Under the pieces are notes generated by a model that made no database searches, was not told the origin of the DNA, and saw only the letters and a list, made by a program, of their open reading frames with translations. A DNA stretch of 64,000 bases, from NCBI GenBank assembly GCA_947561585.1, contig CANNZV010000128.1, positions 62,001 to 126,000 of the forward strand, given 5' to 3'. Of the stretch, positions 46,206-56,959 are shown piece by piece. The DNA comes from Caprella mutica. Its lineage: Eukaryota > Arthropoda > Malacostraca > Amphipoda > Caprellidae. Both the position numbers and the translations under genes were made by a program. Numbering within the stretch: the stretch's first letter is position 1; every line of letters begins with the position of its first letter.

Positions 46206-46700
46206 CAGGCTGGTATCTGGGAGCGTAAAGTGGGCTGTATAAAGAGCATCTTCTCTGGAGTCAAGAGACAGCTAGGACAGCGAACTTTGTCTGAGGAAGA
46301 ATTCATGACTTTACTTCAGGAATCAGCATCCATCGTGATTCACACCCCTCTCTATGAAGTCAGTTCAGATCACAAGGACCAACTGCTCATTTACCCCCCT
46401 ATGTTGAGCAATGACGGCAACTTTTGTACTACCTCGAGCTTCCAGGACTCCGACTTGCTTTGCTATGAACAGTTGTGCTGGAGAAGAGTTCAATACCTGG
46501 CGCAGCAGTTTTGGAAGAAGTGGAGCTGGCTGAAAGACACAAATGGAAGAGAAACCCCTGTGTTGTCATCGTGGATGTGGTCTTGCTTCGTGAACCCAAT
46601 GTTCAACGAAATGTCTGACTCCTAGCAAGGGTTCGCGAAGTTCTCCCCAACAAGGATTCTCCAACAAGGATTCTCCAACGAGGATTCTCCAACAAGGATT
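46206..46700 (+). pseudogene. BEL/Pao retrotransposon pol 3' fragment
   Basis: From AGIWERKVGCIKSIF onward the frame follows the end of BEL/Pao polyproteins, where integrase runs into the C-terminal domain: WERxV...K, LSEEEFMTLLQE, SSDHKDQLL, then WRRVQYLAQQFWKKW. Near 46560 the homology moves to the next frame (VDVVLLREPNVQRNV), where a TGA stands in place of the expected Trp. So the piece has a frameshift and a nonsense change. It begins abruptly after TTACTTCACTTCAG, which looks like a 3' splice site. No LTR is seen nearby. Downstream, four 16-bp AACAAGGATTCTCC units (46640-46700) lie in the same region. Confidence 0.75.
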
Positions 46701-46709
46701 CTCTCGTTT

Positions 46710-47150
46710 CAAATGTAATAGCGGTGAAGAAAGTGTTTATGGTGCCTATTTTAAAATTTTACTCTGCTTTTTCCCCAAAACTACATTCAAAACGTTGTCA
46801 TGTAGAATCCTTACAACGTCAATTTATGGAGATATGAGAATAAAAACAGAAGAACAAGAAGATTTTTAGTACTCTGTCGCTACACAAATATTCAAAGTAG
46901 GTACATATCTGATATTTAACTACCATTATATAAATAATAATGAACCATATAATACCAAAGTTTCTTTGTAATTTTGAAAATTCCTTTTAAGATTCTTCTC
47001 ATGTATTTCTTTCTATCTCTTCACAACTTGTTTTATATAATAATCTAATTTTCGTTCATTAAAACTTTTATTATACTTACATGATTCAGAAAAATTCGTC
47101 TATTATAAGTTATCCGAATTTTCATAATAATACAACGTTTTTGATGCAAT
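46710..47150. other. AT-rich sequence
   Basis: Nothing recognised. Confidence 0.3.
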
Positions 47151-47151
47151 G

Positions 47152-47157
47152 TTTATT
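47152..47157 (-). promoter_or_regulatory. Candidate polyadenylation signal of the LRR gene
   Basis: AATAAA on the minus strand lies about 165 bases after the stop codon of the LRR gene. It is the first canonical hexamer I noticed downstream. Confidence 0.35.
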
Positions 47158-47321
47158 CATGATATCGTTCCCAAATTCTATCTACTTAGTTTTAAGACTA
47201 TTTGAATTGATGACACTAAAGTGTGACAAAAGGATGAAAAAGAAATTTCTTGACCACTAAACATTTTAGTTTAGTAACTATCATTTAATTATTGAGCCCA
47301 TCAAGTATTGTTAGTCCAAAA

Positions 47322-47467
47322 TCAACAAAACTGTTCGTATGTGGAAGGATCCAAGGCAGTGAGATATGTTCCATCAGCGCATGTAGGACTTCCACTTTTC
47401 ACTTTCTCCAGGTATTCAGGGTTCAGAATAATCCAGGCCAAGTCACAGCCACAGTCCAGTGGATTGT
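47322..47467 (-). CDS. LRR gene exon 4 (C-terminal cap)
   Basis: Acceptor TTTTATTTTGCCCAG. Translation in phase 1 begins DNPLDCGCDLAWIIL and ends EQFC-stop. This is a clear LRRCT cap, and the phase match to exon 3 supports the join. Confidence 0.85.
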
Positions 47468-49805
47468 CTGGGCAAAATAAAAATAAAAATTCAATAGAAG
47501 AAGTGAAAACTTTTTATCATCTTGAGGATACAAGCAGTAAATGACTTAGTGTTGTTTATGTCAACAGTTGTACATAAAACCTTCAGATAATTTGAAGGAA
47601 TTATAAATTGTAATCATATAGAAAGATACTATTAAGTCTGAATTAGTTATCAGTATTGCACTAAATTTTGACAAACTTCATTCAAAAACTTTTGAGAAAA
47701 CTCTTCGTATGAACTCAATTCCACAGACGCTGGAAAGGTAACATGTCTATAAGGAAAAACTAGCAGGTCATCTAAATGCTACCTTATGAAAGTAACAATT
47801 TGAATATTTAAACCTTGATTTATTCCAAAATGTTTAACTCAGAGCATAAATTATTCTATTTAACTGATATTGGCTTGTAAGAGTCAGATCTACTTCAATT
47901 AACATTAATCACATATTTTTGTTAGATCTGCATACATTTTATTTTGGGGCATCGCTACTCATATACTATTTTAAGGTAACTTAACAATAACATGTTCCCT
48001 CTATTAACGGACACTATATTAACTATTTTACTTCTAACATTTCAATGAATTACCAAAACCTAGAAACCTATTTTGCATAAACTCATATTTTTGAAATGTT
48101 CATGGAATGTCTAATAATTGTCGACCCTCAAATAATATTTTCGAAATTTAAACGCTACTCATCAAATACAATGATGTGAACTATATTGAACCCCCATAAT
48201 GAAAGTGATGAAAGATAGAACTTATAAAGAAATTACCGTAGATATATATTGCATAAATGTAGGGCATCAGCAATCCGAAGACTGAGGCATCAATCGTCTG
48301 CAGGAGGTTGTGTTGAAGGAAAATCTCCAATGAAATCAGTGCTGTGGAAGAGAACACAAACATTAACGTTTGAATTATATATAACATCGACGTGAAGAGC
48401 CTTTTAGTTATTTATACTTCAGTACCCGGCTCTCAACTTATTCATTAATTATTCATTAACTTACCCGGCTCTCAACTTATTCAAATTAATTATTCATTGA
48501 CTTACCTGGCTCTCAACTTATTCAAATTAATTATTCATTGACTTACCCGGCTCTCCTTTTAAAGAGAATGCTCCTGGCTCAATTGTCTCCAATCCATTGG
48601 TGTGAAAATTATATGCATAGCCATTGTTCGTGATGGGAATAGAGCCACTTTTCAGAATCTTGATGTCATTTTCATATAAATATAGGAACCTCAGGTTTGG
48701 AATTTCATCGAATGTTCCTTAAAAGAAAAAAAGGATTATTAAAGTATATATTAATTTAAAGTTAAAATATATTTATAACAAAATTCGGGTTTTAATGTCT
48801 GATATTAATTCTAATCAATCTTCAGCTCAGGTAGAAATATTATTTTACTAGAGTACCATATTAGTATCTATGAGCTCTCTTAACTATACATATACGATAA
48901 AAGGATGATATTTTTTTTCTAATTCGTAAGTTGTGAGCTTGTAAGTGATTATTTTTTATTTTTTAAATTTAGTTAATTATTGGTAATTTCATAAGATTTA
49001 TATGTTTTTCTTGCCTTCAACGATCAATTTTGTCAATATATATCTTATTAATTAAAACACAAACTAAAGAGTGTTATTTTTCAATTCAATCATTTTTAGT
49101 CTGAGATTTTAATTATAGGTATACTGAATTTACAAACAATAGACTTTACTTGTAATATAAATAATTACCTGGAATTATTTCAGTTATTTGCGATCTCGTT
49201 AGATAAAGATATGATAAACTATCACTGCTAACTGCAGGAACTGATGTCAAATTTGAATAAGCCATTTGAAAATTGGTTATCTTGTCACTAAGTGGAGGAG
49301 GAGGAAAGACCAGTGAAGATAGTTGTGTATTCCATAATTGAACAACCTCTAGATCTCCATTGGAACAAGACTCGTAGAAAACATCACTGACTTCTACCAG
49401 TGGGAATGGTCCAGGATACAGGTTGAACCGTCTAAACTTCACCCCTCCACAAGTGAAATTAAGAGCTGTTAGAGAAGAAGATGTGTCCATTGTAAACTCA
49501 TAGTAATCATTCACAGGGAATTCTTTCGCTAAGATGTTGGCAAGCTCTTCGTCAGAAGTTACGTTCGTACAGTCCAGAGTCAGTCTACTTGAAACTGAAT
49601 CGTAAATGCAGACACACGGGGCAATCTCTGCTGTATTCGGACATGGGAAAGCCCGAGGTTGTCGAATAAGAGTATCATTAACGTGAAATTCAGTTAGGGT
49701 TTTACCAGCACTGAGATAACTAATACTTGACATAACAAGTAATTGGATGATGAAGTTAAACATTGTTATTGATTGCATTTGCACCACTGTTACCAGATAG
49801 GGCAT
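47322..49805 (-). CDS. Secreted leucine-rich-repeat protein, 4 exons, 352 residues
   Basis: Exons (minus strand) are 49805-49169, 48717-48547, 48341-48237 and 47467-47322. All junctions have GT-AG ends and phase 1, and all join in frame. The first ATG gives 352 residues. Met15 would put a classical signal peptide (MFNFIIQLLVMSSISYL) at the very start and may be the true start. After it comes an N-terminal Cys cluster (C55, C64, C66, C79) of LRRNT type, irregular leucine-rich repeats (residues about 100-300) and an LRRCT cap, DNPLDCGCDLAW, with C310, C312, C334 and C352 (the last residue). N-glycosylation sequons are at N43, N81, N116 and N185. Length and both caps resemble crustacean homologues of the oplophorus-luciferin 2-monooxygenase non-catalytic LRR subunit. 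There is no evidence of luciferase function here; a secreted binding or scaffold protein is the safe reading. Confidence 0.85.
48237..48341 (-). CDS. LRR gene exon 3
   Basis: 105 bases, phase 1 at both ends. Acceptor TTCTCTTCCACAG, donor GTAATT. It encodes one LRR (LISLEIFLQHNLLQTIDASV) and the start of the next. Confidence 0.8.
48415..48556 (-). repeat. Tandem copies of the exon 2 splice donor
   Basis: A 41-bp unit spanning the exon 2/intron junction (GAGAGCC-GG-GTAAGT and downstream AATGAATAATTAATTTGAAT) is repeated. Donor-like sites follow at 48505 (GAGAGCCAG-GTAAGT), 48464 (GAGAGCCGG-GTAAGT) and 48424 (GAGAGCCGG-GTACTG). The unit core TACCCGGCTCTCAACTT also occurs outside the gene at 45520. 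Confidence 0.85.
48547..48717 (-). CDS. LRR gene exon 2
   Basis: 171 bases, phase 1 at both ends. Acceptor TTTTCTTTTAAG, donor GTAAGT. It encodes two LRRs (FDEIPNLRFLYLYENDI, LETIEPGAFSLKG). Confidence 0.85.
49169..49805 (-). CDS. LRR gene exon 1
   Basis: Encodes residues 1-212 and the first base of codon 213: signal peptide, CPNTAEIAPCVC cap and the first LRRs. It ends ATTCCAG with donor GTAATT at 49168. Continuing the frame into the intron meets a stop eight codons later. Confidence 0.85.
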
Positions 49806-49865
49806 CGATGCTGCTCAATATAAGCCTTATCGAATAGCAGATGTTTCCTTTCTCAAGACTGCACG

Positions 49866-49901
49866 AGATCGATATCTACATACGTCAGGTGATATCGATC
49901 T
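49866..49901. promoter_or_regulatory. 11-bp perfect palindrome upstream of the LRR gene
   Basis: AGATCGATATC (49866-49876) and GATATCGATCT (49891-49901) are exact inverse copies around a 14-base spacer containing ACGTCAGGTG (a CRE-like half-site overlapping an E-box-like word). It lies 61-96 bases upstream of the first ATG. GTATATTATC just beyond (about 49905-49915) could serve as a TATA element. Confidence 0.45.
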
Positions 49902-49929
49902 TGTGATAATATACGTACATTATTAGGTT

Positions 49930-50580
49930 TTCCTAATATAATATCATTGTTTATATGATGCATTGAAGAAAAATAGAAAATAGTTTCTTAGATGCTGATT
50001 TAGCCAGAGTTGCTTCGATTGTTGATTTTTTTAACTGTTTTACTTTCGAATTGTATCATTGTCCTCTATATGGTAGCTCTCGAAAAATCTAAAAGCATTG
50101 CGGTTTCGTGTTGCGACACCAACAATTTGGCTTTTTCAAAATTAGTAGGGTCACGCCTTCATATTAAATAAATTTGGAATACAATGGGAAATATACAACC
50201 ATGTAGCAAGAATGAATTATTTCCAGTGAATATATACCAACATAACAGAACTTGATTCAATATTTTGGATAAAAAACAGTCTTTTTAAGATATAGTACTA
50301 GACGGTGTAGAGTTCCAATTATTTTATCCAGTACCTGTGCGTCATTTGATATCTTCTAGCAATAATTTAGTTATATTATAAAGTCTTTCTAACTTAACAT
50401 TATTGTTTCTATACTTCTTTCTTTGTGTATATCTTATGTATTCTTGAATAAATTGTTAAAGATAGAGAACTGTTAGATATTATGAGGTTGATGAAGAAGT
50501 AATGTTTCATTCCTCATTTCCTTTCTGAACATATCTTTTGATTCTTCTATCAAATCAAGAGACTTGATTCTACTCAAACA
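49930..50580. other. AT-rich sequence, no gene seen
   Basis: Nothing recognised. Confidence 0.3.
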
Positions 50581-50585
50581 ATAAT

Positions 50586-51110
50586 ACAGGGTGTCCCAAA
50601 AAAACCGATACCCAAATTTCAATGGCTGTAATTCAAAAACTATTAAACTTACAAAAAATTTGAAAATCGCATTTAGTTTTAGATTAGATGAATATATCAA
50701 ACCGTTTTCTTTATGCAGTATTTTTAGTAACCGATACCAAAAACCTGTTTGCACACTTTTGGTTTAACTTCAAATTTTAGGATATTAAAACCGTGTCTTT
50801 AATAACTTTCAACAGTTTATTAAATTTTTTATTGAAATACAGTTATTATAACAATAAAAGGCGTTTATTAATATGCAACCAAAAAAATCAATCAAACTGT
50901 TCCTCCTATTTATCGTTTCAGGCGATCTGGTGGGCCAATCGTTACGATGATTAAGGGCGATAATGCGTTTTGCCGAATTGCTCATTTAGTTTTTCCTTAC
51001 AGCAACAGTCCTGAACCCGTCCTGAACCAACCATGTTCGATTGATTCTGTGTCCACGTATTTCTTGAAGTCTTGGAACGATTCTATCATTTATTAGATTA
51101 AGGTATCTAT
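50586..51110 (-). pseudogene. Decayed mariner-like half element
   Basis: The segment starts with ACAGGGTGTCCCAAAAAAAC, a mariner-type end. On the minus strand near 51000-50910, RIIALNHRNDWPTRSPET corresponds to the conserved WPxRSPDL segment of a mariner-related transposase, with the catalytic Asp no longer present. The rest is lost. It is oriented opposite to the next feature. Confidence 0.5.
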
Positions 51111-51169
51111 CTCCATTTAAATTATTTTTGTAAAAATAAGGACAAGTCGGTCATTGGTACTATAGTCTA

Positions 51170-51872
51170 ACACACAGACTTTCTCTCACGATATCTGTCA
51201 GAAGCTGTAAAGAAAAGGAGATTGGAGAGAAGCAAAGCAATTCTGAGAGAATTGAAGTCTGGCACGGCTGGTGAAATTGTTGACGAAAAAATTTTCACAG
51301 TGGAAATGGCTCACAACCGGAGGAATGACAGAATAATTGGTAAAAGTGCAAAAGACATCCCATACAACCAAAAAACTGTCCACAGAACCATGGAACCTGC
51401 TTCAGTAATGGTCTGGGCCGCCGTTTCAGAAACTTGGAGATCTCCTTTAATTTTTGTGGAACAAGGCGCCAAAATCAATGCTAAATGTTATATTGAGAAT
51501 ATTTTGACGCTAATGTTGGAGTCAGCTAAGGATCACTTCGGTAATGACACTCTATGGACATTTCAGCAAGACGGCGCGACTTCACATACTGCAAATGTCA
51601 CTCAAAACTGGTGCCATGACCATCTTCCATGGTTTTGGTCCAAAGAAATGTGGCCTCCCTGCTCCCCGAATGTTAATCCTATGGACTTTTCGGTATGGTC
51701 CATTCTTGAATCAAAGGCCTGTGGTAAATTCCATCGCAGTGTGGATGATTTAAAGCGTTCGCTCCAGAGATCTTGGATGGAAATTTCACAAGAACAGTTG
51801 CGTGCCGCAGTAGGAGGAGTTCGGAGGAGATTTGAGGCTGTTATTAAAAACAAGGGGAGACATTTTGAATAA
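51170..51872 (+). pseudogene. DD37D mariner transposase, N-terminus missing
   Basis: An open frame of 216 codons from 51222 (homology extends upstream to about 51170) covers the catalytic domain: VDEKIFTVEMAHN with the first Asp, ASVMVWAAVS, FQQDGATSHTAN with the second, and PPCSPNVNPMDFSVW with the third, 37 residues after the second. SPN replaces the usual SPD. The catalytic region is open to its natural end (NKGRHFE-stop), but the DNA-binding N-terminus is gone, so it cannot be an active transposase. It is closely related to the copy at 33591. Confidence 0.8.
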
Positions 51873-51959
51873 ATTTATGATTTTTGAATTCTTAAAACCC
51901 TTATGTAATAATACATAGCTGTAAATTATTAAATATATTTTTCGTTGGATTATAATATG

Positions 51960-51998
51960 CACTTTCATTTGCTTCCAAACTTATGCCCCACCCTGTAT
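51960..51998 (+). mobile_element. Right terminus of the 51-kb mariner
   Basis: TTATGCCCCACCCTGTATAT has the mariner-type CACCCTG-TA end, about 125 bases after the transposase stop. It matches the left terminus at 50586 only over about 9 bases. Confidence 0.55.
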
Positions 51999-52009
51999 AT
52001 GCCGAAGGA

Positions 52010-52325
52010 TTAGTAAGAAATAGAGTAGTTACCCATCAAATAAGTCTTATAAGAATTTCTTCAATCCATTTTTCATGAATTGATTATATTTTGGATAAAT
52101 TATCGTCAATAATCATAATTGTGAGATAAAAGATTCAATGTTTACTAGTATACAGTAATTGATATAAATTCTCGTAATTTGTTAAATACTATCAGTCCAA
52201 AAGATACGATGTCTTGTGCTGTCAATTGTTTACAGGCTGACTGTTTATAGTCTCTCAAGATCTGAAGGTGATATTTTTGATGGTGTTCATACACTTAAAC
52301 TCTCAATTAATTAGAGCAGACCATC
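52010..52325 (-). repeat. HBR copy 13 (inverted)
   Basis: ATAGAGTAGTTACCCATCAA at 52020, AAATTATCGTCAATAATCAT at about 52097, block b in reverse (TTGTTAAATACTATCAGTCC) at about 52179, and block a in reverse (TTTTTGATGGTGTTCATACA) at about 52274. It then runs through CTCTCAATTAATTAGAGCAG into ACCATCAATG. All four blocks lie in the expected order and spacing. Confidence 0.75.
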
Positions 52326-52329
52326 AATG

Positions 52330-53430
52330 TATAACAACATGTATTCTAATTATTTCTCAACCAATTGTTTTTTTTTTTCAAACTCATCCGTTGAAGTGAT
52401 TGAAATGTTCTTCTTCTCTATTATATCCATTACTTTATTCATTAGATCTAAGGTTATAGAACTGGACACCATTTCAAATTTTGTTCTATATTTTCATTGT
52501 AATATTCATAAAAAGTGGTTCTGGTGGGTTTTTCACTACCCTTCCATTTTCCAATCAAAAAAATAGTTTCTTTTCACCAATTGAAAACAATGGAAAATCT
52601 GATAGCATATAGATATATTATATATTGACTAAATACCATTAGGGTACGTACACACTACAATATTGACAACAGGGCAATTGCCACCATGATGATTATTATT
52701 AGAGTTGTGATAATATGATTTAAGTCAGAATATCATAGACGAGAAGGAATTGAATTCTATATACCGGTGGTTTAAAACGAACCAATAGTGTTTAATCCTC
52801 TCCGTTTATAATATTTTTAGGATCTATGATTATGAAAGCATATTGTTACAACCCTAATTATTATTATCAAGAGTCTTCACTTGAATTTTTTCTTAATTAA
52901 GTAGTAGTGATGTAAATAAATATTGTAAGTCCCTTATCAATTAATAATATATATAGAACTTAACTGCGTGAAATAATAAAGACTAATCAACAATTGATCA
53001 ATAATGTTGTAGATTGATAACGTTAATTAAACATATTTTTACGGTAAAATACTTTAATAACCGGTGTCATAGAATATAACCGATCAAAATGAAAAATGTA
53101 AAAGGAGTTTACAAAATTTGAAATATGTACATAATTTGAGCGACTGATTTCAAATACTGTAACTTAATTTCGATATAATATTAAATTATAAACATTTACT
53201 TAATAATGATAGTGGTGATAAAGGAAAGAAATATTTGATTTATATAATGGAAATGATCAATTGTATAATAGAAATATAGTGTATCATGGAAATAAATAGT
53301 ATAAAAAAATAGGTAATTTATTATATCACCTATTGTAATAATTAATTTTATAAAATAACAATAAATGAAAAAATTTGTATCTTAAGGCCAGGGTTTCCGG
53401 TATTTAGGATGTACCAATAATACTTGTCCG
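52330..53430. other. No gene recognised
   Basis: AT-rich. GAAATGGTGTCCAGTTCTAT in reverse (about 52460) also occurs at 56940, upstream of HBR copy 15, so part of this is the HBR flank. A 79-codon frame at 52327-52566 has no motif. Confidence 0.4.
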
Positions 53431-53499
53431 ATTGAGCTGAGATTTTAACATAAGGTGTAAAGTGAAAAGAAATCATATGCTCTCTTGTGAGATTTTTTC

Positions 53500-53705
53500 A
53501 TTTTGGGGCCCCCCTCCCCCGTGGGGGTCGAAAAACCTTCTTTTTCGACCCCCCCCGGGAAACTATAGAACGGCTTGGGGGTTGGTGCTACAGAAAAATT
53601 TATTGAAGCTAATATGTTCTCTACTACTATCCTAAGGTCGTGGTGCAGCTTTTTTTTTGAATTTCTATCTGAAAAAATTTTTATTTGAATTTTAAAAAAA
53701 ATTGT

Positions 53706-53737
<32 letters not shown>

Positions 53738-53880
53738 CAAAAAAAATTAAGTTTATAGAAAAAGTTATAGGAAAAGGGCTTCACCACGACCTTAGGAATT
53801 TCGGTCTGAACATATTAGCTCTCATACATTTTTCTGTAGCACCAACCCCCAAAAAGTTCTATACTTTTGAACGTGGAGAA
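53500..53880. mobile_element. Foldback element
   Basis: Arms of about 90 bases: TAGAACGGCTTGGGGGTTGG ... CTACTATCCTAAGGTCGTGG (about 53565-53645) pairs with GGCTTCACCACGACCTTAGG ... GTAGCACCAACCCCC (about 53776-53855). The centre is a T/A homopolymer stretch (poly-T about 53708-53737). A smaller hairpin of G/C runs (CCCCCGTGGGGGTCGAAAAA ... CTTTTTCGACCCCCC) lies at 53515-53556. Confidence 0.7.
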
Positions 53881-54355
53881 TTTGAGAAAAAATGGTACTG
53901 AGATAATGGTGGAGGAAGAAAAATATTTTTCAATAAATTTTTTAAATTTAAAAAAAAACTATATGCTTTTCGTCCCAGCCAAGAAGACTCATCAGGTCGC
54001 TTCGGGGGTCAACCCAGGCAGCGACGAAGCCTTCAACCATAAATGGGAGGCAAAAAAACAACACAGAAAGAACACAAAAACAACAAACAACCTCAAAACA
54101 ACCTTTGACACACGTACAAACGTACTAGGTGAATGAAATTTTTTATGAGTTTTCTTTGGTAGATTTGCAGGGTAACTAAATTAAAAAAAAAAAACGAAAA
54201 AAATGGAAATACACTTTATGTGCATAACCTGTTAAGGGGTTTACAAAATCACTTCATACTATTTTATTCATGTTTCCCCAATTTTATATTAAATACCAAA
54301 TTTTTCTATTAAGTTCTGGTGATTATTTTTTAATAAAGAACATTTCTTTTTCTTT

Positions 54356-54850
54356 TCATTCATTTTCATCTTCATTCTTCATCTTATAAATAGGCATTAT
54401 GGTAAATTTTCTTTTTCCACAGGTATGTATGTGTCTTGAAACAAAAGAAGATGCGTTTCCTCTCACATGTTGTTTGTGAAGATTGTATCTTAATCTCAAA
54501 TTATTAGTTTCACCAATGTAGGAATAAGTACAATTGCTACATTGGATGGCACAAATGCAGAATTTAGTATTGCAGTCCATGCTATTTCTTATTTCAAATC
54601 TTCTTTCATTTAATATTAGGATATTTCCTTCTTTAATATTAGTGCATAATTGACATTTTTTATCTCCGCACTTTGTAACTTCTGGGTTCACTTTTGTTCC
54701 AAATTTAGCAGTTGTTAATAGTTGTTTTAAGTAATATATATAAGAAGTGATATATTTATTTAGGCTGAACATTAGCTGTACCTCCCTCCTTGTGTGAATT
54801 TGTAACTTGTTTGTATAATGTATTTCATATGTATATATTTCGAAAAACAT
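54356..54850 (-). pseudogene. Penelope-like element, C-terminal endonuclease remnant
   Basis: The frame carries the linker Cys motif CGDKKCQLC (residues 61-69), further Cys pairs (93-107) and the GIY-YIG core TYSYIGETNNLRLRYNLH (residues 108-125), the order found at the C-terminus of Penelope-like retroelement proteins. There is no reverse transcriptase domain upstream, and the frame ends at DENE before the Glu-containing final motif expected of the nuclease. It is thus truncated at both ends. AT-rich composition is like its surroundings. Confidence 0.8.
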
Positions 54851-54859
54851 GTCTATGTA

Positions 54860-55670
54860 ACATCGTGTTTAAATCTTATCAATAGCGAATTTAGTTAATT
54901 ATTATATGTTGTTTCCTTTACCCTCGCCCTTTATTCAATCATTAAAATTTAATTTCAATTTAGAATGGCGTTCGTTCAATTAATTAGTTACCGTAAATTG
55001 AAATGATGAAATAGAAAGATGTAAGGAAAGAGAAATTTATATCATAAAAAACGAAAACAATTTATAACACCAATCATAAACATATGTACAATTTTTAATT
55101 TTATTATTTTCACTGGCACTTGATGTACAAACTCATGTACCTACTCACTAACGGATGTAGCTATGACGTCATCAGATAAGATAGCATTTCAGCGTCCTTT
55201 AAAGCTGTTACAAGCAATGAATTTAACTACATGGTATGGTTTTGAAACATTTTATTGATTTTTATCAATCATGGTAATATTTTTTTAGACTTAATAAATG
55301 TTTTTCCACTCCTAAAGTTCTGTATCACGAAATCAGTAAAAAATGTGTGTCTACTTGTTTGTGTTTGGGACTGTGACGTCATTTTCATGTACAGTTTACT
55401 ATAATAAACGGTAGAGATATTCACTTATTTAACGATTTGGTCCGCCATTCTCAATCCCATCAACATGTCACTAAAATAGGGATGCGTTTATCCTGCCTTT
55501 CTTAAACAGAACTCTGAACTGTATCTCCGCTATCGGTACACAGATAAGGAACTCCTTAACACTAGTTTGATTGTAAAAATACTATCATTGAATTATTAAA
55601 TTATGAGAAATAAGAAACAAATTAATCAGAATGAATTTGATTCGCATTTAGAGATTATTTGAAAGAAATA
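54860..55670. other. No gene recognised
   Basis: AT-rich. ACGTCATCAGATAAGATAGC at 55164 is an unassigned CRE/GATA-like cluster. Nothing else. Confidence 0.3.
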
Positions 55671-55679
55671 TTTAACAGA

Positions 55680-55980
55680 GGATTAATAAAAAAATAAAGT
55701 AGTTGCCCATCTAATGAGGTAAGTAACAATTTAATGATTTTTTGTTAGTAATATAATATTATTTAATTTTTTTATTGTCAATGATCTCAATTAAGTTATT
55801 TCTCATGTTATTTGAATACTATTCCAATATTAAATTTCAATTCTCTTTTTCAGTTAAATAGTATCAGTCTAAATGATAGTATGGTCATTAATCATTAATA
55901 ATGTGCCATTGCATCTGCAATTTTAACAGTTTCGCCCTTTATTTTTAATGGTGTTCATACACCTAGAAACACCAGTAAAT
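55680..55980 (-). repeat. HBR copy 14 (inverted)
   Basis: AAAGTAGTTGCCCATCTAAT at about 55697, ATTGTCAATGATCTCAATTA at about 55775, block b in reverse (TTAAATAGTATCAGTCTAAA) at 55855 and block a in reverse (TTTTTAATGGTGTTCATACA) at 55942. A pyrimidine tract plus CAG precedes block b here, but other copies lack it. Confidence 0.7.
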
Positions 55981-55984
55981 GCAA

Positions 55985-56930
55985 TGAAAAGGTCTAGGAG
56001 AATTTATCGAATGGAAAAATTAGTCGAACATAAAATTGATCAAAAGGAAAATTTAGGACGGAATAATTACGTATATACTACAAAACCAGACTTGCAGAGT
56101 CTATCTAATTTCAAAAAAAATTCATTATCTAGTTTATAATAGCATAGATTTTTATTGTAAGTTACTTTTAAACGACATCTTCAACACGTAGTTATGGAAC
56201 TGATTTTATTAATGGATTCGAATTGTTTTTGTCATAACAACGGAGGAACAGACAGACATACAATAATTGTTTCTAATCACATTTCAATACGAAACATAAA
56301 TGGATATAATTTTATTTACTAATTAGGACAGTTTCACATCAAATTTTATTGAAATTACTTCACTTCTAATATATTACTTTTTTTATATAAACATATTTTA
56401 GTTGCTTGTAAAGATGTCATAGTTTCCCGTACTTAAAATATTCTGTTTATCCATTGTATTTTGTCTTGAAAATCTGTTTTTAATTGTGTTTTAATTCCTT
56501 TGGTTGATCAGATTTGTTCCTTTCACTTTAATTCTGTATATTGTTTTTGGTAAAATTATGTATATAGTACATACATTTTTTTGAATTAATTTTCATAGTT
56601 TAGTATATAGTAATTTGTAGTAATAAAAGTAAAATGAAAATTTTCCAAGTTTATAAATGTAGGAAAAAAGCAACGTGAAGTTTTAAATTTGTTTAATTTT
56701 AATTATTATACTATTTGATAGTTGATTCAACGGATTAGATGAAGGCACTCAATAACATTCATTCTTCACCCTTTTAAGAATAAGCTTATTGCGTACCTAG
56801 CTCTGGTATGGTCGTATATTTAAAATTAGTTAGGTACCTAATTATCGTTATATTGCTTTGAATTGGTTAAAAGTAAACTTTTCTTTGCTTAGGAAGGGTA
56901 TTGAAACTTATATGCATATTACAATATAGA
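55985..56930. other. No gene recognised
   Basis: AT-rich. A 63-codon frame at 55948-56139 overlaps an HBR core and has no motif. Confidence 0.3.
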
Positions 56931-56959
56931 ACAAAATTTGAAATGGTGTCCAGTTCTAT

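Noticed and set aside
48415..48556. Extra LRR exon made of the 41-bp units
   Set aside because: Each unit contains in-frame stops (GTAA..AATTAA) and no acceptor, so it is a duplicated donor rather than coding.
53867..54136. 89-codon frame after the foldback
   Set aside because: No motif. It includes foldback sequence and poly-A-rich stretches.
55840..55870. Splice acceptor before HBR block b, making the core an exon array
   Set aside because: TTTTTCAG occurs only in this copy. Others read TTCTGTTAAA, and no common open frame spans the blocks.
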